A stretch of 64,000 nucleotides of DNA, taken from the NCBI GenBank assembly GCA_963752695.1, contig CAVVZB010000001.1:1240001-1304000 (forward strand). The letters run 5' to 3'. Shown one piece after another: positions 34,954-43,277 of this stretch. Position 1 is the stretch's first letter. The number at the start of each line of letters is the position of its first letter. Both the position numbers and the translations under genes were made by a program. Under the pieces are notes generated by a model. That model ran no database searches and had not been told where the DNA came from. It was given only the letters and a program-made list of their open reading frames with translations. The DNA is from Bog-113 sp963752695. GTDB taxonomy: Bacteria; Acidobacteriota; Terriglobia; Bryobacterales; Bryobacteraceae.

Positions 34954-36585
34954 TTACACGGACTGAATGGCGCGCATCAGATCGACCAAGCCATGACCTT
35001 CGTAGTAGCGCTCGCGACCGAGTGGTGTCGCGCTATCCAGGAAAATCCGCTTGACTTCTTCCGGCCGTTGCATAAACTCCCGTCGAATTGAGAGGAAAGC
35101 GGCGATGGAGCCGGAAACGTGCGGCGCGGCCATACTGGTGCCGGAATCGTCAATGTACATAGAGTGATCGTCCGGCGGATTGGCCACTCCGAGCTGCCGT
35201 AACTGACCGGGCGTGGTAGCGGAGGTGATGCGCTCGCCGGGTGCGACTAAGTCAGGTTTTAGCCGTCCGTCGCCGGTCGGTCCTTTGGAAGAAAAGAAAG
35301 AAACTCCGTAAGTGTGCGGCGAATCCCGATGCGTAGATCCCACGGTGATCGCCAGCGCGGCGTTGCCCGGGTCATTGATGGTATTCGACAGGCCGAGCTT
35401 GGTTGACCGTTCGGTGGTCGCGATCTGCGCGTATCCGGTGTTTCCCGCGGCTACGACGACGATCACCCCGCTTTTAACTAGCCGGTCCACTTCCACGCAA
35501 AGCGGGCTTTGGCCGCAGGCAAACATCTCGGCATCGAAATCATAGCCAAGGCTTAAGTTCACGCCATGCACGCGCAGCAATTTCGGATCGTCGTTCAGTT
35601 CTTCCCGGATGTAACGCAGCGCCAACATGATGTTGCTGGTGGCGCCCGCTCCATTCTTGTCCAGCACCTTGAGGCTGACCAGCTTGCACTGAGGGGCCAC
35701 GCCGCGCATATTCCTGGCGCAAACGCCAGTCCGGGGTTGGATGGAAACTTTGTGCGATTGGCCCTTTTGATCCAGCTTGTAAACCCGTTCGCAGACCTGG
35801 AATTGGTCGACTGGCAGGTTCTCCGGAAGGCCACCGGCGATGATGCCAGCCACATGCGTCCCGTGGCCATACGGGTCGGTGAGTGCGGACGCGATATTTT
35901 CATCTAGCGCGGACTGATACTGGTCCGGCGCGTTCTCGAAATCGGGGCGCAACGGGGGGCCAGAGCCGGTGAAATCGCGGTGCAGTTTGGCGACAAGCGG
36001 ATGCATGAGGGTGTTGCAAAAGGCGGGGAATGTGGGATCAGCGGCGCGGCCGAAATGAATGTGTTGCCCGTCGATGCCGGAGTCGATCACGGCCCAAGTC
36101 ACGTTCGCACCCGTTGCTTCGTAGGCGCGGATGGCCGCATCCGCTTTCACCGTGGAGGTTGAGCGGTCGATCAGAGGATGGACCGGGAAGTCCGGCCATA
36201 TTTTATAGATGATCAAGCTGTGATTGGGCGAGAGGCTGTCCTGGCCGGATGTGAGCCTTGCCTCGTCGGCGGCGACCAGCTCGCCCAATTCGCTGGGGAA
36301 GAGCGAACATTTGAAGTAGCTCTTGGAGATGAATACAACCGGGCGAGCCACGGATGCGGGGCCAAGGACACGCTGAATCAGTTCGCGAAAGGCTGCGGCT
36401 GCCTGTTCCAGGCCGCCTTCGTACATCAGGTTTAACTCGACAATGTAGTCCGCCGGATATTCCTCGACGACGGATTGAAAGATCGACTGGTTCTCGGTCG
36501 ATTTCTCAACAAAAGGGGGCACGACGAATTTGCCCAGCCGCCGCCGGAACTCCCGGGTATCGTCAATCGGGGGGTCGTCGTCCAT
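34954..36585 (-). CDS. Subtilisin-like serine protease (S8), no signal peptide
   Basis: The frame is open to 36819; I choose the ATG at 36585 (MDDDPPIDDTREF), with the ATG at 36612 as alternative, because upstream sequence lies in the sigma-factor promoter region. The product is 543 residues. The triad is D168 in AVIDSGIDG, H241 in YGHGTHVAG and S484 in SGTSMAAPHVSG; N382 in VVAAGN is the oxyanion residue. An N-terminal domain of about 130 residues precedes it. The lack of an export signal suggests an intracellular protease or another secretion route. Divergent from the ECF sigma gene. Confidence 0.88.
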   Translation of the reverse strand: MDDDPPIDDTREFRRRLGKFVVPPFVEKSTENQSIFQSVVEEYPADYIVELNLMYEGGLEQAAAAFRELIQRVLGPASVARPVVFISKSYFKCSLFPSELGELVAADEARLTSGQDSLSPNHSLIIYKIWPDFPVHPLIDRSTSTVKADAAIRAYEATGANVTWAVIDSGIDGQHIHFGRAADPTFPAFCNTLMHPLVAKLHRDFTGSGPPLRPDFENAPDQYQSALDENIASALTDPYGHGTHVAGIIAGGLPENLPVDQFQVCERVYKLDQKGQSHKVSIQPRTGVCARNMRGVAPQCKLVSLKVLDKNGAGATSNIMLALRYIREELNDDPKLLRVHGVNLSLGYDFDAEMFACGQSPLCVEVDRLVKSGVIVVVAAGNTGYAQIATTERSTKLGLSNTINDPGNAALAITVGSTHRDSPHTYGVSFFSSKGPTGDGRLKPDLVAPGERITSATTPGQLRQLGVANPPDDHSMYIDDSGTSMAAPHVSGSIAAFLSIRREFMQRPEEVKRIFLDSATPLGRERYYEGHGLVDLMRAIQSV

Positions 36586-36743
36586 AATTTGAGATCCGTG
36601 CAGCCGAATCATATCAGCAGTTGGCGGAAATTCGGCAATTATCCTGAAAGATTCTCGGCTATTGAGGGCAGAGCTCGTAGGCAAATAGCGGGCCGGACGT
36701 CTGCGTTGCTGAGAGAAATCTTTGATTGTGTATGCCGTTCGCG

Positions 36744-36772
36744 TTGCACTCATGTCTAGGACATGACACAAT
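36744..36772 (+). promoter_or_regulatory. Possible sigma-factor promoter with a dyad in its spacer
   Basis: TTGCAC (36744-36749) and CACAAT (36767-36772) stand 17 bp apart, 10 nt before the ECF start. The match to consensus is weak (3/6 and 4/6). The spacer is exactly the palindrome TCATGTC-TAG-GACATGA (36750-36766), a good operator shape. Confidence 0.35.
36750..36766. promoter_or_regulatory. 17-bp operator-like palindrome upstream of the ECF sigma gene
   Basis: The perfect 7-bp arms TCATGTC and GACATGA flank TAG. The left half plus spacer (TCATGTCTAG) recurs at 39961-39970, just upstream of the gene at 40017, both in intergenic DNA. Confidence 0.45.
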
Positions 36773-36782
36773 AAGCGGTTCC

Positions 36783-37406
36783 ATGACTCCCGCGGTCGGA
36801 ACTGACAGTCCCGAACCAATCACCGTCTTGCTTCGCAAGATGCAGGAAGGCGATGCGGCTGCCGGGGATCAATTCACTATCGCGGTTTACCGTGAGCTCC
36901 GCCGCATCGCGAAGCGCTCGATGCGCGGTGAACGCGAGGGGCATACACTGCAAACGACGGGGCTGCTCAACGAGGTGTACCTCCGGCTGTTCGGCAATGG
37001 CCCCATGGAGTGGAAAGACAGTGCGCACTTTTACGCCACTGCCGCCACTTTGATGCGGCGCATTCTCATCGACTATGCCCGGGCCAAGGGCGCGCAGCGC
37101 CGAGGCGGCGGCGCCGACCACGTAGGAATAGACGAGCAGGTGTTGCGCGCTCGCGAGAAAAATCTTGATCGGTTTCTGGACCTCGATCGGGCCTTAGAAG
37201 AGTTTTCCAAGATCGATCCGCGTGCGGCCAAAGTCGTGGAATTGCGCTTCTTCGTGGGATTTACTGAAGCGGAGACCGGACACATTCTCGGGATCTGCGC
37301 AAAGACCGTGAAGCGCGATTGGGAAGACGCCCAATACTGGTTGTACGATCGCCTCGGTGAGGGTTATCTCGCCAGAGGCGCCTCAATGTCTGAATCCGCT
37401 ACCTGA
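36783..37406 (+). CDS. ECF-type RNA polymerase sigma factor (TIGR02999 type)
   Basis: The ATG at 36783 (MTPAVGTDSPEPITVLL) is used; 207 residues. Region 2 has VYRELRRIAKRSM and LQTTGLLNEVYLRL; HFYATAATLMRRILIDYARAKGAQRRGG is diagnostic of the TIGR02999/ECF group. Region 4 has RAAKVVELRFFVGFTEAETGHILGI and KTVKRDWEDAQYWL. Members commonly lie beside Ser/Thr kinases, as here (61 nt upstream of one), and may be controlled by phosphorylation rather than an anti-sigma factor. Confidence 0.93.
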   Translation: MTPAVGTDSPEPITVLLRKMQEGDAAAGDQFTIAVYRELRRIAKRSMRGEREGHTLQTTGLLNEVYLRLFGNGPMEWKDSAHFYATAATLMRRILIDYARAKGAQRRGGGADHVGIDEQVLRAREKNLDRFLDLDRALEEFSKIDPRAAKVVELRFFVGFTEAETGHILGICAKTVKRDWEDAQYWLYDRLGEGYLARGASMSESAT

Positions 37407-37467
37407 TCCCGCTTACCTCTGTTGGAGCGCAACGCAAATGGGCCAAGTTCCTGACCGGGAGGGACCG

Positions 37468-39945
37468 ATGCTAGCGTCGGAGTGGGGGTTGCTGAAGTCG
37501 CTGTTTGCGGACGCGGTCGAGTTGCCCGTAGCTGATGTTCCCGCTTTTATTCAAGAACGAGCATTATCTCCCGCGATCTCCGGCCATTTGTTGCAGATGC
37601 TTGCTCAACGGGCCGAAATCTCATCCTATTTTGACGGGCTCAGCACGGAACTGGCTACGCTGCTAGACGAGCCGCCGATGCTGACGCCGCAGGCAATCAT
37701 CGGCCGCTTTCGAATTTCCCGATTCCTGGCCCGCGGCGGGATGGGCGAAGTCTACGAGGCGGAAGATCTGGAATTGTCAGGCAAGTACGCGCTTAAGACT
37801 ATGCGACCCGGCATTGCCGGCCAGCCGGGCGGATTGGAGCGCTTCCGCGAGGAAATCCGGCTGGCCCGCAAAGTGAGCAGCCCATACGTCTGTACAGTCT
37901 ACGAGGTCGGGCGGCATTCCGGGCCCGAGGGCAACTTTCTATTCTTCACGATGGAGTTGTTGGAAGGTGAAACGCTTTCCGAGCGCATTCGCTCTGCCGG
38001 TCCATTCAAAGTTTCCGAAGCGCGGCCTCTACTCGGGAACATTCTTTCCGGGCTGGCAGCCGCGCATGAACTCGGGATCATTCACCGCGATCTGAAAAGC
38101 AGTAACGTGTTTCTTTGCCGGACCGCCGCCGGAGATCGGGCGATCATCACGGACTTCGGCTTGTCGCGCGCACTGGCCGACATGGAATCGGTTCAGGTCA
38201 TTGATGGCATGACGCCGGAGTATGTCGCTCCGGAGGTGCTTCGGGGCGGGCCTGCCAGCGTCGCGAGCGATATCCATTCATTCGGAGTCGTTGCCTATGA
38301 GATGCTCACCGGGGATCTCTATTCCGGAGACCTGGAAACGGTGTTCATCCGCGATGCACCCTCGTCATGGCAGCGGACGATCCGCCGATGTCTGGAGCCC
38401 GACTTAGCCCGGCGTTATTCGTCAGCCCGCGAAGTTGCCGATCGTCTTGGAATCGAGCCGGAACACGGCGTGAGCCGGCGTCTCGTACTTTTGAGTTCGC
38501 TTGGTGCGGTAATTGGAACGGCGGCGCTATACCGCCTTTTCGCCCACCACCCCGCACTGGCTCGAACCATTGCAGTCCTGCCCTTTGAAGGTCCCGTGCC
38601 GCTGGAGTATGTCGCTAACGGGCTGGCCGACCGCATCGCCGATGGACTGGGGCGGGTGCCAGATGTCCAGGTAGTCAGCCGTTTTGCAGCCGCCCGCTTG
38701 AAATCCAAGGGCGACCGCGTTGCCGAGGCGGGAGCGCAGTTGAAGTGCGATTACGTGCTGCGGGGAACTGTCGCCGGGACGGAAGCAGCATGCCGGATTC
38801 ATCTTGACGTGAGCGAAGCGGCGTCGGGACTTTCGAAGTGGTCGAGCACCTTCGACGCAACCGAACGTGAGATCGCTCTGATTCCGGAGCAGGCGCTTCG
38901 GGCCATCGTCCCCAAACTGGAGTGGAGTCAAGACTCCTCGCTGGCCGGCTTTGGGCCCGCGCCGACGCACAATCCGGCTTGTTATCGGCTCTACCTCATT
39001 GGCCGGTTTCTGGCAGACCAGCGGGATATCCCGTCTCTGCGGCAGAGTACCGACTACTTCGCACGGTGTCTTGCACTCGATGGCCAATTTGCCGATGCCT
39101 GGGCCGCGCTGGCCCAGTCCTGTTGGCAACTCGCTTTCGAAGACGAACCTACTCTAGACGTCAATATGGCGCGAGCGCTGGCTGCCTCCGAGAAAGCCTT
39201 GGCGCTGGCCCCCCAATGCGCCGAAGCACACCTGGTGCAAGGAGAGATCTATCACTGGTGGAAGTGGGACTGGGAGCGTTCCGAAGCAAGTTACCGGCGG
39301 TGTATCGCACTCAATCCAAGTCTGCCCGGCGGCCACTACTGGTACTCGAAGATGCTGTATCCTTTGGGCCGTTTCGAGGATGCTCTTGCGGCGGTGAACA
39401 CTGCGATCAGGCTGGATCCACTCAGCCCTTCGGCGCGCATCATGAAAGGGATGATCCTATCATTCGCTGGGCGTCTGGATGAGGCGGTAGATGTTCTGCG
39501 TCTAGTGGCGGCAGCCGACCCTGGGAGCCCGAACGCCTACGTCCCGCTCTCCGATGCGCTGGCCTTTCGGGGGAACTTCGACGACGCTATGCGGGCGGCG
39601 GAGACCGCGGTCACCAACAGCGGCCGTCAAAGCTTCGCGATCTCGCAGGTGGCATCCTTGCTGCCGCGCCTAGGCCGTAGCACCGATGCTCTTCGAGCCG
39701 AAGCGGAACTGGAGGCAAAGTTTAGGAAAAGCGATGCTTATCCTACCGAGATCGCATGGATCTACGCGGCGCTGGCCGATGCCGACAAAACTCTTACCTG
39801 GCTCGAGAAGGGTCTCACGGTCCATGATCAGAATCTCCCGCTGCTGCGCATTCATCCGGCGTTCGCTTTCGTGCGCGGCAGTCCGCGGTTCGCGACGATC
39901 GCGTCTCAGGTATTCGGGCCAAAGCAAGAGCCGGCGCGCCCATGA
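37468..39945 (+). CDS. Ser/Thr protein kinase with TolB-like domain and TPR repeats
   Basis: The ATG at 37468 has a strong SD (GGGAGGG at 37458-37464); the frame opens further up. The product is 825 residues. An N-terminal segment resembles those of other acidobacterial kinases (SEWGLLKSLFADAVELP). The Hanks kinase domain has the Gly loop ARGGMGEV, K110, HRD at 206-208 and DFG at 229-231. A membrane helix lies at 338-356, so the kinase is cytoplasmic and the rest external. After it come a TolB-N-like part (RTIAVLPFEG) and TPR-like repeats to the C-terminus. Probably paired with the upstream sigma factor. Confidence 0.93.
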   Translation: MLASEWGLLKSLFADAVELPVADVPAFIQERALSPAISGHLLQMLAQRAEISSYFDGLSTELATLLDEPPMLTPQAIIGRFRISRFLARGGMGEVYEAEDLELSGKYALKTMRPGIAGQPGGLERFREEIRLARKVSSPYVCTVYEVGRHSGPEGNFLFFTMELLEGETLSERIRSAGPFKVSEARPLLGNILSGLAAAHELGIIHRDLKSSNVFLCRTAAGDRAIITDFGLSRALADMESVQVIDGMTPEYVAPEVLRGGPASVASDIHSFGVVAYEMLTGDLYSGDLETVFIRDAPSSWQRTIRRCLEPDLARRYSSAREVADRLGIEPEHGVSRRLVLLSSLGAVIGTAALYRLFAHHPALARTIAVLPFEGPVPLEYVANGLADRIADGLGRVPDVQVVSRFAAARLKSKGDRVAEAGAQLKCDYVLRGTVAGTEAACRIHLDVSEAASGLSKWSSTFDATEREIALIPEQALRAIVPKLEWSQDSSLAGFGPAPTHNPACYRLYLIGRFLADQRDIPSLRQSTDYFARCLALDGQFADAWAALAQSCWQLAFEDEPTLDVNMARALAASEKALALAPQCAEAHLVQGEIYHWWKWDWERSEASYRRCIALNPSLPGGHYWYSKMLYPLGRFEDALAAVNTAIRLDPLSPSARIMKGMILSFAGRLDEAVDVLRLVAAADPGSPNAYVPLSDALAFRGNFDDAMRAAETAVTNSGRQSFAISQVASLLPRLGRSTDALRAEAELEAKFRKSDAYPTEIAWIYAALADADKTLTWLEKGLTVHDQNLPLLRIHPAFAFVRGSPRFATIASQVFGPKQEPARP

Positions 39946-40016
39946 AGCTAATTTCCGAAATCATGTCTAGAATTGCACCCGCCTTGCGCTAACTATTTCA
40001 GGCGAGGTGGGCCAAA

Positions 40017-40400
40017 ATGCTAGGAACAACGACTCCGGAGATTGATCTGACTGGAAGCTATTATGCAAACGGAATTTCCTATTCGCTGTGCGGAAGGTGC
40101 GTCAGCATCAATTTTCCAGTACGGCCTGGAGATTCGATCCAGGCGGAAGCATATGCCATACCGCCATACCCGCAAGAGTCGCATTGGAAACTGGCAGTGG
40201 TTAGTGGATCCGGAGTTGAAGTTTACCGGCTCAATGAGTCACTTGGCGAGGGTTACCCGTGGGGTCAGTACACAGAATCGGCTTTGGTAATAGGAGATTA
40301 CTCCGGTACGGACCCGTTTAACAGGGTCCCGGTCCTCGTCACTGGATCGACCGACGTCAATGGGCTCTTACTTGTGGGCATCAAGTGTGTGAAAACATAA
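40017..40400 (+). CDS. Hypothetical small protein with DLTGSYY motif
   Basis: This 127-residue protein is preceded by GAGGTGG as SD. There is no signal peptide. The segment IDLTGSYYANG resembles DLTGTYYYSD in the next gene, suggesting related beta-rich domains. It contains three Cys (SLCGRCVS and IKCVKT). The family is not recognised. It starts a run with the next two genes. Confidence 0.65.
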   Translation: MLGTTTPEIDLTGSYYANGISYSLCGRCVSINFPVRPGDSIQAEAYAIPPYPQESHWKLAVVSGSGVEVYRLNESLGEGYPWGQYTESALVIGDYSGTDPFNRVPVLVTGSTDVNGLLLVGIKCVKT

Positions 40401-40402
40401 CC

Positions 40403-40801
40403 ATGTTTAGCCACAGCGCGGTCAGGATGCATATCCGCTTTCTGACGCTGGCCCTGTTCCTATCGCCCTGTATAAGTTCCGCCGGGGTAGAAGACCTCAC
40501 CGGCACATATTATTATTCGGATCATAAGCCGCCATCAGATTCGATCGTGTTAAAGATCGAAGGGGGTCTTCCGAACGCTGATTCCGACCCGCAGTTAGTA
40601 ACGGTTTACAAGGTCCGAGGCGGAATTGTTGTGAGCCGCCGGACTGGCAAACTGAGTGGCGGCTTCTATAAACACGGCAACCGGAAGAGCGAGTACGTTG
40701 TACTTCGAGTCAATCCGGCGAATAACGATCACTTGCCTGCAATCCTGCGTTTTCAAATTAAGCCCGGCGGTAAGAAAACGTATTTCGTGGAGCCGCGATG
40801 A
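40403..40801 (+). CDS. Hypothetical secreted protein with DLTGTYY motif
   Basis: The frame is open from a GTG at 40385; ATGs at 40403 and 40427 are both possible, the latter starting directly at a signal peptide (MHIRFLTLALFLSPCISSA). The mature part of about 100 residues looks beta-rich and begins GVEDLTGTYYYSD. Its stop codon overlaps the ATG of the CXXCH protein by 4 nt. The function is unknown. Confidence 0.65.
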   Translation: MFSHSAVRMHIRFLTLALFLSPCISSAGVEDLTGTYYYSDHKPPSDSIVLKIEGGLPNADSDPQLVTVYKVRGGIVVSRRTGKLSGGFYKHGNRKSEYVVLRVNPANNDHLPAILRFQIKPGGKKTYFVEPR

Positions 40802-42195
40802 AAGTACTCGCTCGTATCCTCTATCTGCTCGCCATAGTTGTTATTGGGGACCGGGCCAGTTTTGCGGCGCAGGGAAACTGCCCGGTTCCGAGCGGTAAGT
40901 GTCCGGCGCCCTTCTGTTCCGGCAGGTACCAGGGAATCGACAGCACGAAAGGGAAGTTCCCCATGGACCCGCGTCAGCTGCGGGCTTTGCTGGGGTTCGA
41001 TCCTTGCTCTGAGACCGTGCCCGGGAAAGAGCCCGATTACACAACCTGGTCGGAAATGAAGATCCCGCCGCTTCGAGCTCATGTGTGGGATGTCTGGGCG
41101 GCGATCAACGCGCCGTCACGCTATTCGGAAAAGCGCGTTGCGGGCGCGGCTTTGCTACCTAAGTGGAGAACTTGGTACTCCTCGGAGGATCTATTTTGTA
41201 CAGGGGCTCTAGCAACCAAGCATCCGCTGCCGACCCTTCAGTTCGACCCGCCCCCGCAAACATTGCCTTTACCAGACGCCAAAGCGTGTGGGCCAAGTAC
41301 GCCTGGCAAGATAGCACCGGGTGACGACCACGGCTTAGTACAGGTTGTTCTATACAATGCGCAGGCCGCCGCTGAGATAGCGCGTTGCTGCTCAAGTGGC
41401 CGCATCCAGCGGCACCCGAAGAACTCGTCTCTCGAAGGTTTTAGCTCCGACTCGGTCGCACTGAAAACCCTCTGGCTCTTTGTTCCCCAACAGCAATGCC
41501 GTTCTGTTCCTGTGTGGGATGGTGTTCCGCGTGTTGCCAAGAATCCCCAACAGGGTCCCGAAACGTGGCCGCGGTCTGTCAATGTCTGCGCCCCAGGTGC
41601 TCACGTTGGTGCGAAGGATCGTCGGATTAACAGCTTTTATTGGGTGAACTCATCGAAGCTGCCCGGCGCACCGGACCACGCGGGATTCATGATCCTGGTC
41701 GGAATGCATGTGATCACGCATGAGATTCCAGACTGGGTGTGGGCAACATTCTGGTGGCACGATCACCCAACCGCAGGGGAGTTCGCCGCGAATCGGACCA
41801 AGACACCCGCTGGGCCCTGGGCGAATTATCTGATGGATGTCGCGTTCGATATGGACCGGCCTTGGCAATCTACCGGTCTGCCGAAAGCCATTTTCAATCC
41901 GTATCTTGAAGGAACGCTGGTGAATGGAACGCAATCGAACTGTATAGCCTGCCATCGGCGTGCGGTTTGGCCAGTTCCCACGGAAGGGTACGCCACGCCG
42001 GAATCAGCTGGCGCCGCGCTTAGCCTAGGTAATCTCGTGGTCACGGGTCGCGCGGCCTCACTGCACTCTTACTTGCCGGAGCCGAACTGCGGGATTCACA
42101 CTGCCTTCTTGTGGTCGATTGCTCTACTCAGCGCCCCCAAGCCGGATAACTACGAGGCGTGTCCAGAACCGGAGAAGCTTCTCAAGTCCAAGTGA
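40798..42195 (+). CDS. Secreted protein with one CXXCH heme-binding motif
   Basis: This 465-residue protein has a signal peptide (residues 1-24, ending SFAAQ). CIACH at 382-386 is a c-type heme site. A His-rich stretch (GMHVITHEIPDWVWATFWWHDHP, H304/H308/H321/H323) could be a second metal centre or supply the axial ligand. There are many further Cys residues (about 14), probably forming disulfides. The Trp-rich centre and FNPYLEG recall uncharacterised bacterial CXXCH proteins. It is probably periplasmic and redox-active. Translationally coupled to the gene upstream. Confidence 0.8.
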   Translation: MKVLARILYLLAIVVIGDRASFAAQGNCPVPSGKCPAPFCSGRYQGIDSTKGKFPMDPRQLRALLGFDPCSETVPGKEPDYTTWSEMKIPPLRAHVWDVWAAINAPSRYSEKRVAGAALLPKWRTWYSSEDLFCTGALATKHPLPTLQFDPPPQTLPLPDAKACGPSTPGKIAPGDDHGLVQVVLYNAQAAAEIARCCSSGRIQRHPKNSSLEGFSSDSVALKTLWLFVPQQQCRSVPVWDGVPRVAKNPQQGPETWPRSVNVCAPGAHVGAKDRRINSFYWVNSSKLPGAPDHAGFMILVGMHVITHEIPDWVWATFWWHDHPTAGEFAANRTKTPAGPWANYLMDVAFDMDRPWQSTGLPKAIFNPYLEGTLVNGTQSNCIACHRRAVWPVPTEGYATPESAGAALSLGNLVVTGRAASLHSYLPEPNCGIHTAFLWSIALLSAPKPDNYEACPEPEKLLKSK

Positions 42196-42233
42196 GTGGC
42201 TCGCCGCCTGGAGACATAGCAGGTGAGTTTGGC

Positions 42234-42262
42234 TTGTCTTAGTGTCCGTCCGGGGATATAAT
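42234..42262 (+). promoter_or_regulatory. Sigma-70-like promoter for the HAF-repeat gene
   Basis: TTGTCT (42234-42239) and a perfect TATAAT (42257-42262) are 17 bp apart, 48 bp before the start codon at 42310. This is the best housekeeping-type promoter in the window. Confidence 0.6.
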
Positions 42263-42309
42263 CTCTTCGGCCCAGTCGCTGACGCGGGTAGGGGCAAAGG
42301 GGAATTGTA

Positions 42310-43266
42310 ATGAGAACGTTATTTAAGCTAAGGAACGTGGCATTGGCTGGTTTGTCGCTGTGGGCGTCCAATATGTTATGTAGCGCGCAACAGCAGGCCA
42401 AGGGATTCACTTTTACAACCTTCACGATACCTGGCGCGATGAATCTCGCGATTGAGTCTGTCAACAATGCCGGGACGATTTCAGGCTCCTATTCCGATTC
42501 TGCAAACAACACAGTCGGTTTCTTGCGGTCGAACGCTGGAACCGTGACTCCATATGTCGAACCTTTGGACACAACCCTGCCCAGCTTTACGCAAGGCGGG
42601 CAAATAAATAAAACAGGCGTGGTAGCCGGTGAGTATTTCGACACTGTACAGAGCACCTACCTCGGCTTCGTTTACAGGAGCGCGACCGGGAGCTTTAACA
42701 CCTTTAGCGTGCCCGGCCAGCCACAGTTCACTACGAATGCACTTCTAGGAATCAACAACAATGCTGAGGTGTGCGGGTACATCATTTCTCCGCCATACAC
42801 CTTAACTTCGGCGTTTGTGTCGACCGCGGGTAATGCCACCACGTTCACGGTGAATGGGTCGGCCGAAACCGAGTGCATGGCTTTAAATGATGCAGGGACG
42901 TCGGTTGGACTCTACAAAGATGCGGGCGGCGTGTATCACGGCTGGATTCGGACGGCGGCCGGTACGGTTACCAATCTGGACGTTCCGGGAGCTTCGCAGA
43001 TAAACGGGACCGCGCCGTGCGTTTCAGGTCCGATCGCTGGCACCGTTCCGCTGGGTGTCAACAACGCGGGTTACGTCTCCGGTCATTACTGGGACAAGCA
43101 ATACAACGAACACGGTTTTCTGATGACGCCCACTGGGAAATTCCTGACGATCAATGTTCCAGGCGCTTATCAAACCGCTGGTGGCGGGCTAAACGATAAG
43201 GCTGTGGTGGTGGGACATTACGCGGACACAACCTGCGCCAATGCGGGTTACATCGCGACTCCATAG
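42310..43266 (+). CDS. HAF-repeat extracellular protein
   Basis: The 318 residues start with a signal peptide (ALAGLSLWASNMLCSAQ). The mature part is built from repeats with the pattern N-N-x-G-x-x-x-G-x-Y (SVNNAGTISGSYSDSANNTVGFL, INKTGVVAGEYFDTVQSTYLGFV, GINNNAEVCGYI, GVNNAGYVSGHYWD, LNDKAVVVGHYAD), the HAF family of extracellular repeats. The function is unknown; probably a surface beta-propeller. A strong promoter lies upstream. Confidence 0.87.
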   Translation: MRTLFKLRNVALAGLSLWASNMLCSAQQQAKGFTFTTFTIPGAMNLAIESVNNAGTISGSYSDSANNTVGFLRSNAGTVTPYVEPLDTTLPSFTQGGQINKTGVVAGEYFDTVQSTYLGFVYRSATGSFNTFSVPGQPQFTTNALLGINNNAEVCGYIISPPYTLTSAFVSTAGNATTFTVNGSAETECMALNDAGTSVGLYKDAGGVYHGWIRTAAGTVTNLDVPGASQINGTAPCVSGPIAGTVPLGVNNAGYVSGHYWDKQYNEHGFLMTPTGKFLTINVPGAYQTAGGGLNDKAVVVGHYADTTCANAGYIATP

Positions 43267-43277
43267 CGGCCCTTCCC

